From BOG-908 sp963751795 (GTDB lineage Bacteria; Pseudomonadota; Alphaproteobacteria; Acetobacterales; Acetobacteraceae), in NCBI GenBank assembly GCA_963751795.1, contig CAVVVI010000004.1:372001-436000 (forward strand): a stretch of 64,000 nucleotides of DNA, given 5' to 3'. The notes below the pieces were generated by a model. It searched no databases, was not told the origin of the DNA, and saw nothing but the letters and a program-made list of their open reading frames with translations. This document shows positions 45,584-57,694 of the stretch, one piece after another (the stretch's first letter is position 1; every line of letters begins with the position of its first letter). The position numbers and the translations under genes are program-made.

Positions 45584-46291
45584 GTGAGCCCCGGTGATAC
45601 ACCTACCAGGCGTGTCGATATCGACACGACTCCGGGGCGATGCAGCAATCTCGACTATTGCTCGATCGGCATGCAGCGCGTGCTGGTGCATGTTCCGGTC
45701 AGCCAGGCCTTCGTCTGCCCCGAATGCGGCGGCCCGCTGCGGGCCCCGTTAGGGCGGCGGAGCACGTTGCGCCGCAACGCCCTGCCGGCGCTGCGGATCG
45801 CGGTGCTGCTGGGCGCGATGGCTGCCAGCCTCGGGCTCGGCTACAGCATCGGCCGGCTGCAGGATATCGCGCGCCAGGCGGCCGAAGCCGCCGCGCGCGA
45901 TGCGCAATCGCGGCTGGCCGTGGCCGGCGGCGCGCTGGGGCTGAGCGATTCGGCGCCGGCCTTGCCTGGCCCGCCGCCCGTGTTCGTGGCCGAGCGGCCC
46001 TATCCGGCCAAGGCGCCGAGCGTGGATGTCAGCAACCCGGCGGTGCGGCTGCCCCGTGAGGCGCGGTTCGGCCAGGTGACGCTGGATTGCGTGCTGGAGC
46101 AGCCGGCCGTGCACGCGGCCTGCCAGGTGACCGACATACGCGGCGCCGACGCCTTTTCCGCCCAGGCGATCGCGTGGCTGCAGAGCCTGAACGTGCATTA
46201 CGCGTCCAGCGCAAAGGCCGGGCACCCCGCCGAGCTCAACCACCGGTGGCGGATGGTGATCGAGGATTTCAGCGGCGCGCCGCGTCGCTGA
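45584..46291 (+). CDS. Zinc-ribbon, single-TM, TonB-C-like protein (paralogue 1)
   Basis: The protein has 235 residues. The cytoplasmic N-terminus holds four cysteines as C20-x5-C26-x18-C45-x2-C48 (CSNLDYC ... FVCPECGGPL), a treble-clef-like zinc ribbon. A TM helix follows (ALRIAVLLGAMAASLGLGYS, about 68-87). The periplasmic C-terminus resembles a TonB C-terminal domain (FGQVTLDCVLEQ ... FSAQAIAWLQSLNVHY), with a Cys pair (LDC/AACQV). The next gene is a longer paralogue with the same ribbon spacing. GTG versus ATG use at the start is uncertain; 45584 is the first codon supported. Its role is unknown; a TonB-like transducer with a cytosolic sensor is possible. Confidence 0.65.
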   Translation: MSPGDTPTRRVDIDTTPGRCSNLDYCSIGMQRVLVHVPVSQAFVCPECGGPLRAPLGRRSTLRRNALPALRIAVLLGAMAASLGLGYSIGRLQDIARQAAEAAARDAQSRLAVAGGALGLSDSAPALPGPPPVFVAERPYPAKAPSVDVSNPAVRLPREARFGQVTLDCVLEQPAVHAACQVTDIRGADAFSAQAIAWLQSLNVHYASSAKAGHPAELNHRWRMVIEDFSGAPRR

Positions 46292-46465
46292 TCGGTCGGA
46301 GGAGGGGCTGGCGTGCAAAATTTGCAACGGTTTCCGGAAAATGCGCTGCTCCCGTCATGCTGGCGTCTTCGAGGCTCGCTTTATCGCAACGATGGTGTAA
46401 CTATCGCGATTGTGATTGGTATTTTAGGCGGGCGCTGGCCGGCCGAGCCGGGAGGCATTGGTTAG

Positions 46466-47959
46466 ATGGTCGAAACACCAGGCGTATGCACGCAGACGAC
46501 GCATTGCGAGATGGCAAGGTCGGGCCGCAGCGTCACCATCCCTCTGGGCGCGGCTTTTGTCTGCCCCGATTGCGGGCGCGGGCTGGTGCCGCCGGTGCAG
46601 GCGAGCCCGCCGCTGGTTGCGCGCAAGATGCCGATGGCGATTCCGTTTTCGCTGGTGGGCGCCGGGTTGCTGGTGCTGGGCGGGGCGGTGTTCGTGGGCC
46701 GCGAATTGGGTGCCGGGCCGCCGCCGCCGGTGGTGGCCGCCAGCCTGCCTGCACCCGCTTCGCCTGCCGCGGTGACGCCACCCGCCGCGCCGAGCCAGGC
46801 GGCGCCGGCCCTGTCGCCCGCTACCGTTGCTGCGTTGCCGGCAGCAACACCGCCCGCATCAACCGCGCCAGCTCCGGCGGTAGTGCCGCCGCCCGCGCCT
46901 GATCTGGCCAGCGCGGCAGCCCAGCCGGCTGTGGTTGCCAGCGCGGCCGGCGCTCCGCTGGCCGCGATGCCGGTAGCGCCCGCCCCTGCCGCCCCGGCGC
47001 CGCTGCCGGCCGTAACGCCCAGGCTGGCCGATGTGGCGAGCGCGCCGGCGCCGCTGCCCGCCGCTTCGGCCGCGCCGGCGCCCGCCAAGTCCGCCGCCGC
47101 CACGATCGCTTCCGCCGCGCCCGCACCCGCACCTGCCAAGCCCGCGCCGCTGCCGGCGCCGCTACCGGCGCCTGCCACCGTGGCCGCGCTGCAAGCAGCC
47201 CCGGTAGTGCCCGACCAGCCTTTCTCGCCGGTGGCCATCGCCGGTGGCGCGCCCGCCTATCCCGCCGATCTCGCGGCCGATGGCCGGCCGGGCAAGGTGG
47301 CGCTCACCTGCCAGATCCTGGCCGACGGATCGCCCACCGCCTGCCACGCCAGCGCCGCCAAGGGACAGTCGGCCTTTGCCACCGCCGCGCTCGCCTGGCT
47401 GTCGCACGCGCATGTGCGCTACCGGCCGGTGATCCTGCACGGCCACGCCGTCGCCGGGCCGCGTAGCTGGACGATCGCCATCGAAGAGCCGCCCGCCATG
47501 CTGGCCGAAGCCAAGCGCAAGCGTGACGCGGCCGCGCTGCAGGCCGCCGCCGCCGTGCCCGATCCGCTGGTGCACACGGCGCTGCCGCCGGCCAGCCCGC
47601 CGGTGCAGCAGGCTGCGGCGCGCCAGGTGATCCCGGCATTGGCGCCCGCGGCGCCGGCGAGCGTGGATCGGCCGTTCTCCACCCGCGTTGTGGCCGGCGG
47701 TGCCCCCATCTTCCCTGCCACCTATGAGGAGAGCCGGTCCGGCGCCGTCACCGTCAGCTGCACCATCACCGAGAGCGGGACGCCGACAGCCTGCCACATC
47801 GTCAGCGTGCGCGGCGGCTCTGCCTTCGGTCACGCGGTGCAGGATTGGCTGGGTGCCGGCCGCGTGCGCTTCCATCCGGTAACGGTGCAAGGCCAGCCGG
47901 TCAGCCGGCAGGAGAGCTGGACGATCGTGTTCAACGCCATGCCGAGCTCTGACAACTGA
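46466..47959 (+). CDS. Zinc-ribbon, single-TM protein with two TonB-C-like domains (paralogue 2)
   Basis: The protein has 497 residues. The N-terminal ribbon is C8-x5-C14-x18-C33-x2-C36 (CTQTTHC ... FVCPDCGRGL), the same spacing as the upstream paralogue. A TM helix (about 58-79) is followed by about 180 residues of Pro/Ala-rich linker, the classical periplasm-spanning element of TonB. Two tandem copies of a TonB-C-like domain follow (about 255-345: GRPGKVALTCQILADGSPTA; about 400-490: RSGAVTVSCTITESGTPTAC), each with a Cys pair. It is predicted to be an inner-membrane protein with a periplasmic energy-transducer-like region. No ExbBD or receptor gene is nearby. Confidence 0.68.
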   Translation: MVETPGVCTQTTHCEMARSGRSVTIPLGAAFVCPDCGRGLVPPVQASPPLVARKMPMAIPFSLVGAGLLVLGGAVFVGRELGAGPPPPVVAASLPAPASPAAVTPPAAPSQAAPALSPATVAALPAATPPASTAPAPAVVPPPAPDLASAAAQPAVVASAAGAPLAAMPVAPAPAAPAPLPAVTPRLADVASAPAPLPAASAAPAPAKSAAATIASAAPAPAPAKPAPLPAPLPAPATVAALQAAPVVPDQPFSPVAIAGGAPAYPADLAADGRPGKVALTCQILADGSPTACHASAAKGQSAFATAALAWLSHAHVRYRPVILHGHAVAGPRSWTIAIEEPPAMLAEAKRKRDAAALQAAAAVPDPLVHTALPPASPPVQQAAARQVIPALAPAAPASVDRPFSTRVVAGGAPIFPATYEESRSGAVTVSCTITESGTPTACHIVSVRGGSAFGHAVQDWLGAGRVRFHPVTVQGQPVSRQESWTIVFNAMPSSDN

Positions 47960-48027
47960 GGCCATCGCGGCCGCCTTGCGCCGGGGCGGGAACGGCGTAG
48001 GACAGGGCCTCCCGGCGCAGGACGCTC

Positions 48028-48849
48028 ATGCTCACCGCTTTCGTCAAGATGCATGGCGCCGGCAACGATTTCGTGGTGATCGACGCACGCCCGGGCGGCC
48101 TGGCGCTGGGCCCCGCGCAGTTGCGGGCGCTCGCTGACCGCCGGACCGGCATCGGCTGGGACCAGCTGATCGTGCTCGACCCGCCGGCCTGCGCCGAGGC
48201 CGCGGCCGCCATGCGCATCTACAACCAGGACGGCTCGACGGCCGGTGCCTGCGGCAACGCGGCACGCTGCGTTGCCGACCTGCTCGCCGGCAGCGACACC
48301 CCGGCGCTGGCCATCGAGACGGCGGCCGGCCTGATCCGGGCCGAACGCATGCCCGGCGGTGACATGCAGGTGGATATGGGCGCGCCGCGCCTGGGCTGGG
48401 CGGATATCCCGCTCGCCGCCGCGCACGACACGCTGCATCTGCCGCTGCCCGGCGACCCGGCCGCAGCCTCGATGGGCAACCCGCATGCCACGCTGTTCCT
48501 CGCCAGCATCGACGACGCCGACCCGGCCATCGCCGGCCCGCCGCTGGAGCGCCATCCGCTGTTCGCCGACCGGGCCAATATCGGTTTTGCGCAGGTGCTG
48601 GCGCCCGACCTGATCCGGCTGCGCGTGTGGGAGCGTGGGGCGGGGCTGACGCGCGCCTGCGGCTCAGGCGCCTGCGCGGCGCTGGTCAACGCGCATCGCC
48701 GGGGGCTCACCGGCCGGCACGCCCGGCTGCTGCTGGATGGCGGCACGCTGGCGATCACCTGGCGGGAGAGCGACGGCCACGTGCTGATGACCGGGCCCTC
48801 GGTGCTGGCCTTTCGCGGCACCGTCGATCTGGCTACCTACCCGCCATGA
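48028..48849 (+). CDS. dapF: Diaminopimelate epimerase
   Basis: The protein has 273 residues. It interconverts LL- and meso-diaminopimelate for lysine and peptidoglycan synthesis. Both catalytic cysteines are present in their motifs, GACGNAARC and RACGSGACAAL, and the N-terminus FVKMHGAGNDFVVID is typical. It is the first of a tightly overlapped dapF-mtaB-ftsY operon (ATGA at 48846-48849), an order common in alphaproteobacteria. Confidence 0.95.
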   Translation: MLTAFVKMHGAGNDFVVIDARPGGLALGPAQLRALADRRTGIGWDQLIVLDPPACAEAAAAMRIYNQDGSTAGACGNAARCVADLLAGSDTPALAIETAAGLIRAERMPGGDMQVDMGAPRLGWADIPLAAAHDTLHLPLPGDPAAASMGNPHATLFLASIDDADPAIAGPPLERHPLFADRANIGFAQVLAPDLIRLRVWERGAGLTRACGSGACAALVNAHRRGLTGRHARLLLDGGTLAITWRESDGHVLMTGPSVLAFRGTVDLATYPP

Positions 48850-50084
48850 GCGCCACGATCCTCACCTTCGGCTGCCGCCTGAACAGCCATGAGAGCGACA
48901 TCATCCGCGGCCATACGGGCCATCTGGCCGACACGCTGGTGGTCAATACCTGTGCCGTGACGCACCAGGCCGAGCGGGATGCGCGCCGGGCGATCGCACG
49001 CGCGCATCGCGCCGATCCCGGCCGGCCGATCGTGGTGACGGGCTGCGCCGCGCAGATCGACCCGGCGGGCTGGGCGGCGCTGCCGGGCGTCAGCCGGGTG
49101 CTGGGCAATGCGGAGAAGCTGGACGCGGCCGCCTGGCAGCCCGGCGCCGGCTCGGCTCATGCCGGCATCGGCCGGGCGCGCCAGGCGGTGGCCCATGCGG
49201 TTACCGGCGGTGCGCGGGCGCGCGCCTATCTGGCGGTGCAGCAGGGCTGCGACCATCGCTGCACCTTCTGCATCATCCCGTTCGGCCGCGGCGCCAACCG
49301 CAGCGTGCCGGTGGGCGCGGTGGCCACGGCGCTGCGCACCCTGGCCGAGAGCGGCGTGGCCGAGGTGGTGCTGACCGGCGTCGATATCGCCAGCTACGGC
49401 GCCGACCTGCCGGGGCGGCCGAGCCTGGGGCAGATGCTGCGGCGCGTGCTGGCCGCCGTGCCCGGTCTGGCGCGGCTGCGGCTCTCCTCGCTGGATCCGG
49501 CCGCGCTGGACGACGATTTCTGGGCGGTGCTGGCCGCCGAGACGCGGATCATGCCGCATCTTCACCTTTCGTTGCAGGCCGGCGCCGACCTTATCCTCAA
49601 GCGCATGAAGCGGCGCCACGATGCCGCAGGCGCCGCCGCGGTGATCGCGCGTGCCCGTGCCGTGCGGCCGGGCATCGCGATCGGTGCCGACCTGATCGCC
49701 GGCTTCCCCACCGAAACCGACGCGCTGTTCGAGGAGACGCTGGCTTTCGTGCAGGCCCAGGCGATCCCGTATCTGCACGTATTCGCCTATAGCGAGCGGG
49801 CCGGCACGCCGGCGGCCCGCATGCCGCCAGTGCCGCATGCCGCCCGGCGCACCCGCGCGGCGCTGCTGCGCCAGGCCGGGCAGGCGGCCGAGGCGGCGTT
49901 CCATGCAGGCCACGTGGGCAGGCAGGCGGCCATCGTGGTCGAGCGCGCGGGGCCGGAGGGCGCCAGCGGCCATACCGAGCATTTCGCGCCGGTGCGGCTG
50001 GCAGGCCTGTGGCCGCGCGCCAGCCTGGTGCAGGCGCGCATCGTGGGTGCCGATCAGCGCGGTCTGCTGGCGCAGGCGGCCTGA
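48846..50084 (+). CDS. mtaB: tRNA t6A37 methylthiotransferase MtaB
   Basis: The protein has 412 residues. A radical-SAM methylthiotransferase that converts t6A to ms2t6A at position 37 of ANN-decoding tRNAs. The UPF0004 domain begins ILTFGCRLNSHESDII (first Cys), with NTCAVT and VVTGCAAQ following. The radical-SAM cluster motif is CDHRCTFCIIP (C-x3-C-x2-C), and the C-terminal TRAM-like region is short. Start ATG 48846 overlaps the dapF stop. Confidence 0.9.
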   Translation: MSATILTFGCRLNSHESDIIRGHTGHLADTLVVNTCAVTHQAERDARRAIARAHRADPGRPIVVTGCAAQIDPAGWAALPGVSRVLGNAEKLDAAAWQPGAGSAHAGIGRARQAVAHAVTGGARARAYLAVQQGCDHRCTFCIIPFGRGANRSVPVGAVATALRTLAESGVAEVVLTGVDIASYGADLPGRPSLGQMLRRVLAAVPGLARLRLSSLDPAALDDDFWAVLAAETRIMPHLHLSLQAGADLILKRMKRRHDAAGAAAVIARARAVRPGIAIGADLIAGFPTETDALFEETLAFVQAQAIPYLHVFAYSERAGTPAARMPPVPHAARRTRAALLRQAGQAAEAAFHAGHVGRQAAIVVERAGPEGASGHTEHFAPVRLAGLWPRASLVQARIVGADQRGLLAQAA

Positions 50085-51004
50085 TGGCGCTCGGATTCTT
50101 CTCGCGGCTGAAGGAAGGCCTTTCGCGCAGCACGCAGAAGCTGACCGAGGGGCTGGGCGCCGGCTTCACGCGCCGCAAGCTGGACGACGCGGCGCTCGAG
50201 GAGCTCGAAGACGTGCTCGTCTCGGCCGATCTGGGGCCCGCCGTGGCCCGGCGCATCGTCCGCGCCTTCCGCGGCAGCCGCTTCGGCCGCGAGGTGACGG
50301 ACCAGGAGGTGCGGACCGCGCTCGCCGACGAGATCGCCACGATCCTGGAGCCGGTGGCGCGGCCTCTGGCGCTGGATCCCGCGAAGCGGCCGCATGTGGT
50401 GCTGATGGTGGGTGTGAACGGCACCGGCAAGACGACGACGATCGGCAAGCTCGCCTTGCAATACGCCGCCGAGGGCCTGCGCCCGGTGCTGGCGGCCGGC
50501 GACACGTTCCGCGCGGCCGCTGTCGAGCAGCTGCAGATCTGGGGCCAGCGCACCGGCGCGCCGGTGATTGCCGGGCCGCCCAACGGCGACGCCGCCGGGC
50601 TCGCCTTCGATGCGCTGACGCGTGCGCGGGCCGATGGCGCGCAGGTGCTGCTGATCGACACCGCCGGGCGGCTGCACAACAAATCCGCGCTGATGGAGGA
50701 GCTGCAGAAGATCATCCGCGTGCTGCGCAAGCAGGACGAGACGGCGCCGCATTCGGTGATCCTGGTGCTGGATGCCACCACCGGGCAGAACGCCATCGAG
50801 CAGGTGCGCGTGTTCCGTGAGATGGTGGCGGTAACCGGGCTGATCGTGACCAAGCTGGACGGCAGCGCGCGCGGTGGCGTGGTGGTGGCGTTGGCCGAGG
50901 CGTTCGGCCTGCCGATCCATGCCGTGGGCGTGGGTGAGCAGGCCGGCGACCTGCGGCCCTTCGTGCCGGCCGATTTCGCGCGCGGGCTGGTGGGCGCGGC
51001 CTGA
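50084..51004 (+). CDS. ftsY: Signal recognition particle receptor FtsY
   Basis: The protein has 306 residues, the compact alphaproteobacterial form without a long acidic A domain. The NG domain has GVNGTGKTTTIGKLA (P-loop), GDTFRAAAVEQLQIW, LLIDTAGRLHNK and IVTKLDGSARGG. It docks SRP-ribosome complexes at the inner membrane. The start ATG 50084 shares one base with the mtaB stop. Confidence 0.96.
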   Translation: MALGFFSRLKEGLSRSTQKLTEGLGAGFTRRKLDDAALEELEDVLVSADLGPAVARRIVRAFRGSRFGREVTDQEVRTALADEIATILEPVARPLALDPAKRPHVVLMVGVNGTGKTTTIGKLALQYAAEGLRPVLAAGDTFRAAAVEQLQIWGQRTGAPVIAGPPNGDAAGLAFDALTRARADGAQVLLIDTAGRLHNKSALMEELQKIIRVLRKQDETAPHSVILVLDATTGQNAIEQVRVFREMVAVTGLIVTKLDGSARGGVVVALAEAFGLPIHAVGVGEQAGDLRPFVPADFARGLVGAA

Positions 51005-51076
51005 GGGCTGGCCGCCGCCGCCGCGGTTGCCTTGCACCCCCCAACCGCCTGCGCTAACCCGTCCGCTTCGCGGCCG

Positions 51077-51161
<85 letters not shown>

Positions 51162-51196
51162 GCCGAGCCGACGCACCACTTGAGGATGGTTACGAG

Positions 51197-52720
51197 ATGC
51201 AGGTTACCGAGACGCTGTCCGACGGATTGAAGCGCGCTTTTTCCGTGGTCGTCCCGGCTGCCGAGATCGAGGGCAAGGTGGCTGCCAAGCTCGCCGAGGT
51301 GGGCCGCACCATCAAGCTGCCCGGTTTCCGCCCCGGCAAGGTGCCGGTGAACCTGGTGCGGCAGCGCTACGGCGCGTCGATCACTGCCGAGGTGATGCAG
51401 GATTCGCTCAACACAGCCGCCGACCTGGTGGTCGAGGAGCGCGGCCTGCGGCCCGCCGGCCAGCCGAAGATCGAGCTGGTGGGGCAGCCCGACGTGAAGG
51501 CGGCGCAGGCCAGCGACCTGGCGTTCAGCATGGAAATGGAGCTGCTGCCCGAGATCACGCCGCCCGATCTGGCCGCGCTGAAGCTGACGCGCCTGCGCTC
51601 CGAAGTGGCGCCCGAGGTGGTCGAGAAGACGCTGGAGCGCCTGGCCTCCCAGCAGCGCGACTCCGTGCCCGTCGAGGACCGCGGGGCCGAAACCGGCGAT
51701 GTGCTCACCGTTGATTTCGCAGGTTCGGTGGATGGCGATGCGTTCGAGGGCGGCGCCGGCACCGACACCAAGGTGGAGATCGGCGGCGAGGGGTTCATCC
51801 CCGGCTTCTCCGAGGGCATGATCGGCCTGCGGCCCGGCGAGGAGCGCGACGTGCCCGTGACGTTCCCGGCCGCCTACCACGCCGAGGCGCTGGCCGGTAA
51901 GGACGCGGTGTTCCACATCACCGCCAAGGCGCTGGGCAAGCCGGCCCCGCTGGCCATCGACGACGCGCTGGCGACCAAGCTGGGTTTCGAGTCGCTGGAC
52001 AAGCTGCGCGAGACGGTGAGCGCGCAGATGCAGCGCGAGCTGGACCAGATGTCGCGCCTGCGCATCAAGCGCGAGCTGCTGGACGTGCTGGCCGACCAGG
52101 CCGCGTTCCCGGCGCCGCAGAACCTGGTGGATGCCGAGTTCGGCGCGATCTGGCAGCGCGTGGAGCAGGATAGCGCGTCCGGCCAGGTGGACGAGGAAGA
52201 TCGCGGCAAGGACAGCGAGACGCTGCGGGCCGAGTACCGCGCCATTGCCGACCGGCGCGTGCGGCTGGGCCTGCTGCTGAGCGAGATCGGCACCAAGGCC
52301 GGCGTGCAGGTGAGCCAGGCCGAGCTGACGCAGGCGTTGCGCCAGGAGGCTTCGCGCTATCCCGGCCAGGAAATGCAGGTGATCGAGTTCTTCCGCAAGA
52401 CGCCGGCCGCCATCGAGCAGCTGCGCGGCCCGCTGTTCGAGGACAAGGTCGTGGATTACATCCTCGAGATGGCGCAGGTGGAAGACCGCGTCGTGGAACC
52501 CGACGAGCTGAACCTGCCGCCGGCCAGCGAGGCGGCCGCGCCGCGCGTGACGTTCCAGCCCGGCGCGGACGATGCCGAGGCGCCCGAAATGGCCGACGAG
52601 GACGCCGCGCCCGATGCGGCGCCGCAAGCCGTCGAGCATTCGCAGGGTTTCGCCACGGAGCCGGCAGAGGGCGCCGGCGCGGCGGGCCACGGCGATGGCG
52701 GCTCCGAGGCTGCGGCCTGA
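51197..52720 (+). CDS. tig: Trigger factor
   Basis: A 507-residue ribosome-bound chaperone and prolyl isomerase. The ribosome-docking signature is KLPGFRPGKVPVNLVRQRYG near residue 36. The PPIase domain (DVLTVDFAGSVDGDAFEGG; FIPGFSEGMIGLRPGEE) and the C-terminal chaperone arms follow. The last 60 residues form an acidic, Ala/Glu-rich low-complexity tail longer than in E. coli (432 aa). ATG 51197 is used because the longer open frame runs back through tRNA-Leu. The clpP-clpX-lon cluster follows, as in many bacteria. Confidence 0.95.
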   Translation: MQVTETLSDGLKRAFSVVVPAAEIEGKVAAKLAEVGRTIKLPGFRPGKVPVNLVRQRYGASITAEVMQDSLNTAADLVVEERGLRPAGQPKIELVGQPDVKAAQASDLAFSMEMELLPEITPPDLAALKLTRLRSEVAPEVVEKTLERLASQQRDSVPVEDRGAETGDVLTVDFAGSVDGDAFEGGAGTDTKVEIGGEGFIPGFSEGMIGLRPGEERDVPVTFPAAYHAEALAGKDAVFHITAKALGKPAPLAIDDALATKLGFESLDKLRETVSAQMQRELDQMSRLRIKRELLDVLADQAAFPAPQNLVDAEFGAIWQRVEQDSASGQVDEEDRGKDSETLRAEYRAIADRRVRLGLLLSEIGTKAGVQVSQAELTQALRQEASRYPGQEMQVIEFFRKTPAAIEQLRGPLFEDKVVDYILEMAQVEDRVVEPDELNLPPASEAAAPRVTFQPGADDAEAPEMADEDAAPDAAPQAVEHSQGFATEPAEGAGAAGHGDGGSEAAA

Positions 52721-52734
52721 GCCCCTGCCAGCGC

Positions 52735-52772
52735 GCCGCGGGAGCCCGCACTGGAAGCGGGCCTGCCGCGGC
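52735..52772 (+). terminator. Strong hairpin between tig and clpP
   Basis: A two-part stem: GCCGCGG with CCGCGGC outside (52735-52741/52766-52772) and GCCCGC with GCGGGC inside (52744-52749/52757-52762), with a 7-nt loop. It starts 15 bp after the tig stop. No U-tract follows, so it may be a terminator that relies on Rho, or an mRNA-stabilising hairpin. Confidence 0.5.
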
Positions 52773-52835
52773 CTATGTCATAGCGCCTGAGCCTGCCGGC
52801 GTTCTGCCGGCACGCCGCAAATGTTAGGAGTGCGT

Positions 52836-53516
52836 ATGAGGGCCCAGTCCTTCGCCGGCCGAACACCTCTCGTGGACCGCGATCCGGCCGAGATCTACAG
52901 CCAGGCGCTCGTGCCCATGGTGGTCGAGCAGACCGCACGCGGCGAGCGGGCCTACGACATCTACTCGCGCCTGCTCAAGGAGCGGATCATCTTCCTGACC
53001 GGGCCGGTGTTCGATCAGATGAGCGCGCTGATCTGCGCCCAGCTGCTGTTCCTGGAGAGCGAGAACCCGGCCAAGGACATCTTCTTCTACATCAACAGCC
53101 CCGGCGGCGTGGTCTCCGCCGGCCTGGCGATCTACGACACCATGCAGTACATTCGCTGTCCGGTGAGCACGGTGTGCATCGGCCAGGCCGCCTCGATGGG
53201 CTCGCTGCTGCTGTGCGCCGGCGCCAAGGACAAGCGCTACGCGCTGCCCAACAGCCGGGTGATGGTGCACCAGCCCAGCGGCGGCGCGCAGGGCCAGGCG
53301 GCCGATATCGAGATCCAGGCGCGCGAGATCCTGCATCTGCGCAGCCGGCTGAACGAGATCTACCATCGCCATACCGGCCAGGCCATCGAGGCGATCGAGG
53401 CCAAGCTGGAGCGCGACAGCTACATGTCGGCCGACGAGGCCCGCACGTTCGGCCTGGTGGACCACGTGGTGGAAAACCGGCCACAGGCGCTGATCGACGA
53501 CGCCATCAAGGTTTAG
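52836..53516 (+). CDS. clpP: ATP-dependent Clp protease proteolytic subunit
   Basis: The protein has 226 residues. The serine protease triad is Ser120 (IGQAASMGSLLL), His145 (VMVHQPSGG) and Asp194 (LERDSYMS). LVPMVVEQT and YDIYSRLLKERIIFL are the conserved N-terminal region. ATG 52836 is favoured over 52821 because TAGGAG lies five bases upstream. clpX follows after 165 bp. Confidence 0.96.
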   Translation: MRAQSFAGRTPLVDRDPAEIYSQALVPMVVEQTARGERAYDIYSRLLKERIIFLTGPVFDQMSALICAQLLFLESENPAKDIFFYINSPGGVVSAGLAIYDTMQYIRCPVSTVCIGQAASMGSLLLCAGAKDKRYALPNSRVMVHQPSGGAQGQAADIEIQAREILHLRSRLNEIYHRHTGQAIEAIEAKLERDSYMSADEARTFGLVDHVVENRPQALIDDAIKV

Positions 53517-53681
53517 GCAGCCCGCGCATCTGCCGGCGCATCCGGCCCGTAATCCTGCCACGAGCCGGGTCGGGCCGGAGGTGGCAAGGCCGACGGGGCC
53601 ATGCCGCCTTGTCGATTCAGAAAGGCAGCGCGTAGTATTGGAAAGATTGTGGTCCCGGGTTCGCCTGGGGCGGGAGACCCC

Positions 53682-54947
53682 ATGAGCAAGTCTGGCGACA
53701 CCAAGAACACCCTGTATTGCTCGTTCTGCGGCAAGTCCCAGCACGAGGTGCGCAAGCTGATCGCCGGCCCGACCGTGTTCATCTGCGACGAATGCGTCGA
53801 ACTGTGCATGGACATCATCCGCGAGGAGCACAAGACCCACCTCGTCAAGGCGCGCGACGGCGTGCCGACCCCACGCGAGATCTGCCGGGTGCTCGATGAT
53901 TACGTGATCGGCCAGAGCCACGCCAAGAAGGTGCTGAGCGTGGCCGTGCACAATCACTACAAGCGCCTGGCGCACGCCCAGAAGAACAACGACATCGAGA
54001 TCGCCAAGTCCAACATCCTGCTGGTCGGGCCCACCGGCTCGGGCAAGACGCTGCTGGCCCAGACCCTGGCGCGCATTCTCGACGTGCCGTTCACCATGGC
54101 CGACGCCACCACGCTGACCGAGGCCGGCTATGTGGGCGAGGATGTGGAGAACATCATCCTCAAGCTGCTGCAGGCGGCCGACTACAACGTGGAGCGGGCG
54201 CAGCGCGGCATCGTCTATATCGACGAAGTCGATAAGATCAGCCGCAAGTCGGACAACCCGAGCATCACCCGCGACGTGAGCGGCGAGGGCGTGCAGCAGG
54301 CGCTGCTGAAGATCATGGAAGGCACCGTGGCCTCGGTGCCGCCGCAGGGTGGCCGCAAGCATCCCCAGCAGGAGTTCCTGCAGGTGGATACCACCAACAT
54401 CCTGTTCATCTGCGGCGGCGCGTTCGCCGGGCTGGAGAAGATCATCGGTGCCCGCGGCAAGGGCTCGGGCATCGGCTACGGCGCCGAGGTGCGCGACCCC
54501 GACGAGCGCCGCACCGGCGCCATCCTGCGCGACGTGGAGCCCGAGGACCTGCTGCGCTTCGGCCTGATCCCCGAATTCATCGGCCGCCTGCCGGTGGTCG
54601 CCACGCTCGAGGACCTCGACGAGGCGGCCCTGATGGAGATCCTCACCAAGCCGAAGAACGCGCTGGTCAAGCAATACGGCCGGCTGTTCGAAATGGAGGG
54701 CATCAAGCTCTCCTTCACCGACGACGCGCTGAAATCGGTCTCCACCCGCGCCATCGCCCGGCGCACCGGCGCGCGCGGCCTGCGCTCGATCATGGAGAGC
54801 ATCCTGCTGACCACGATGTTCGACCTGCCCGGTATGGACAACGTGGACGAGGTGGTGATCAACCGCGAGGTGGCTGAGGGACGTGCCAATCCGCTGCTGA
54901 CGTACTCGAAGGAGCGTTCGAAGGAACGGGCCGAAGGGGCGGGGTAG
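53682..54947 (+). CDS. clpX: ATP-dependent Clp protease ATP-binding subunit ClpX
   Basis: The 421-residue AAA+ unfoldase for ClpP. The N-terminal zinc domain is LYCSFCGKSQHEVRK with FICDECVELC. Walker A is LVGPTGSGKTLLAQ, Walker B IVYIDEVDKISRK, the pore-loop region GYVGEDVEN, and sensor-2 region ARGLRSIME. The start ATG 53682 has GGGAG upstream; the earlier frame start is rejected. It pairs functionally with the upstream ClpP. Confidence 0.97.
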   Translation: MSKSGDTKNTLYCSFCGKSQHEVRKLIAGPTVFICDECVELCMDIIREEHKTHLVKARDGVPTPREICRVLDDYVIGQSHAKKVLSVAVHNHYKRLAHAQKNNDIEIAKSNILLVGPTGSGKTLLAQTLARILDVPFTMADATTLTEAGYVGEDVENIILKLLQAADYNVERAQRGIVYIDEVDKISRKSDNPSITRDVSGEGVQQALLKIMEGTVASVPPQGGRKHPQQEFLQVDTTNILFICGGAFAGLEKIIGARGKGSGIGYGAEVRDPDERRTGAILRDVEPEDLLRFGLIPEFIGRLPVVATLEDLDEAALMEILTKPKNALVKQYGRLFEMEGIKLSFTDDALKSVSTRAIARRTGARGLRSIMESILLTTMFDLPGMDNVDEVVINREVAEGRANPLLTYSKERSKERAEGAG

Positions 54948-55144
54948 AAAACGCCTTCGCGGGTGCAATATGAGGGTGACGGCAGCCGCCGCTCCGCTCT
55001 GCGCGCCGGGATCGGCCGGCGGTGCCGGGTCGGTAGCCTGCCCGATGCCGGCCCGCCGCCCGGCCTTTCTCTTCTCTTGAGCCTGTTCGTGCCAAGCTAA
55101 GGGCGAATCGCGCTCCAGACTGTCCTTCCAGGAGGTCCATCCAG

Positions 55145-57565
<2,421 letters not shown>

Positions 57566-57694
57566 GAGATGTTTCGCCGCCTCGCCGACCATGCCCGAAA
57601 ATGGCGGAAGTCCGCGGTTCTTGACCCGGACGCGGCGGCGGCTCTAGGGTCCGCCGTCGCGGCCGATGATGGCCGGGCGGAGGGGAGCGAGGCC

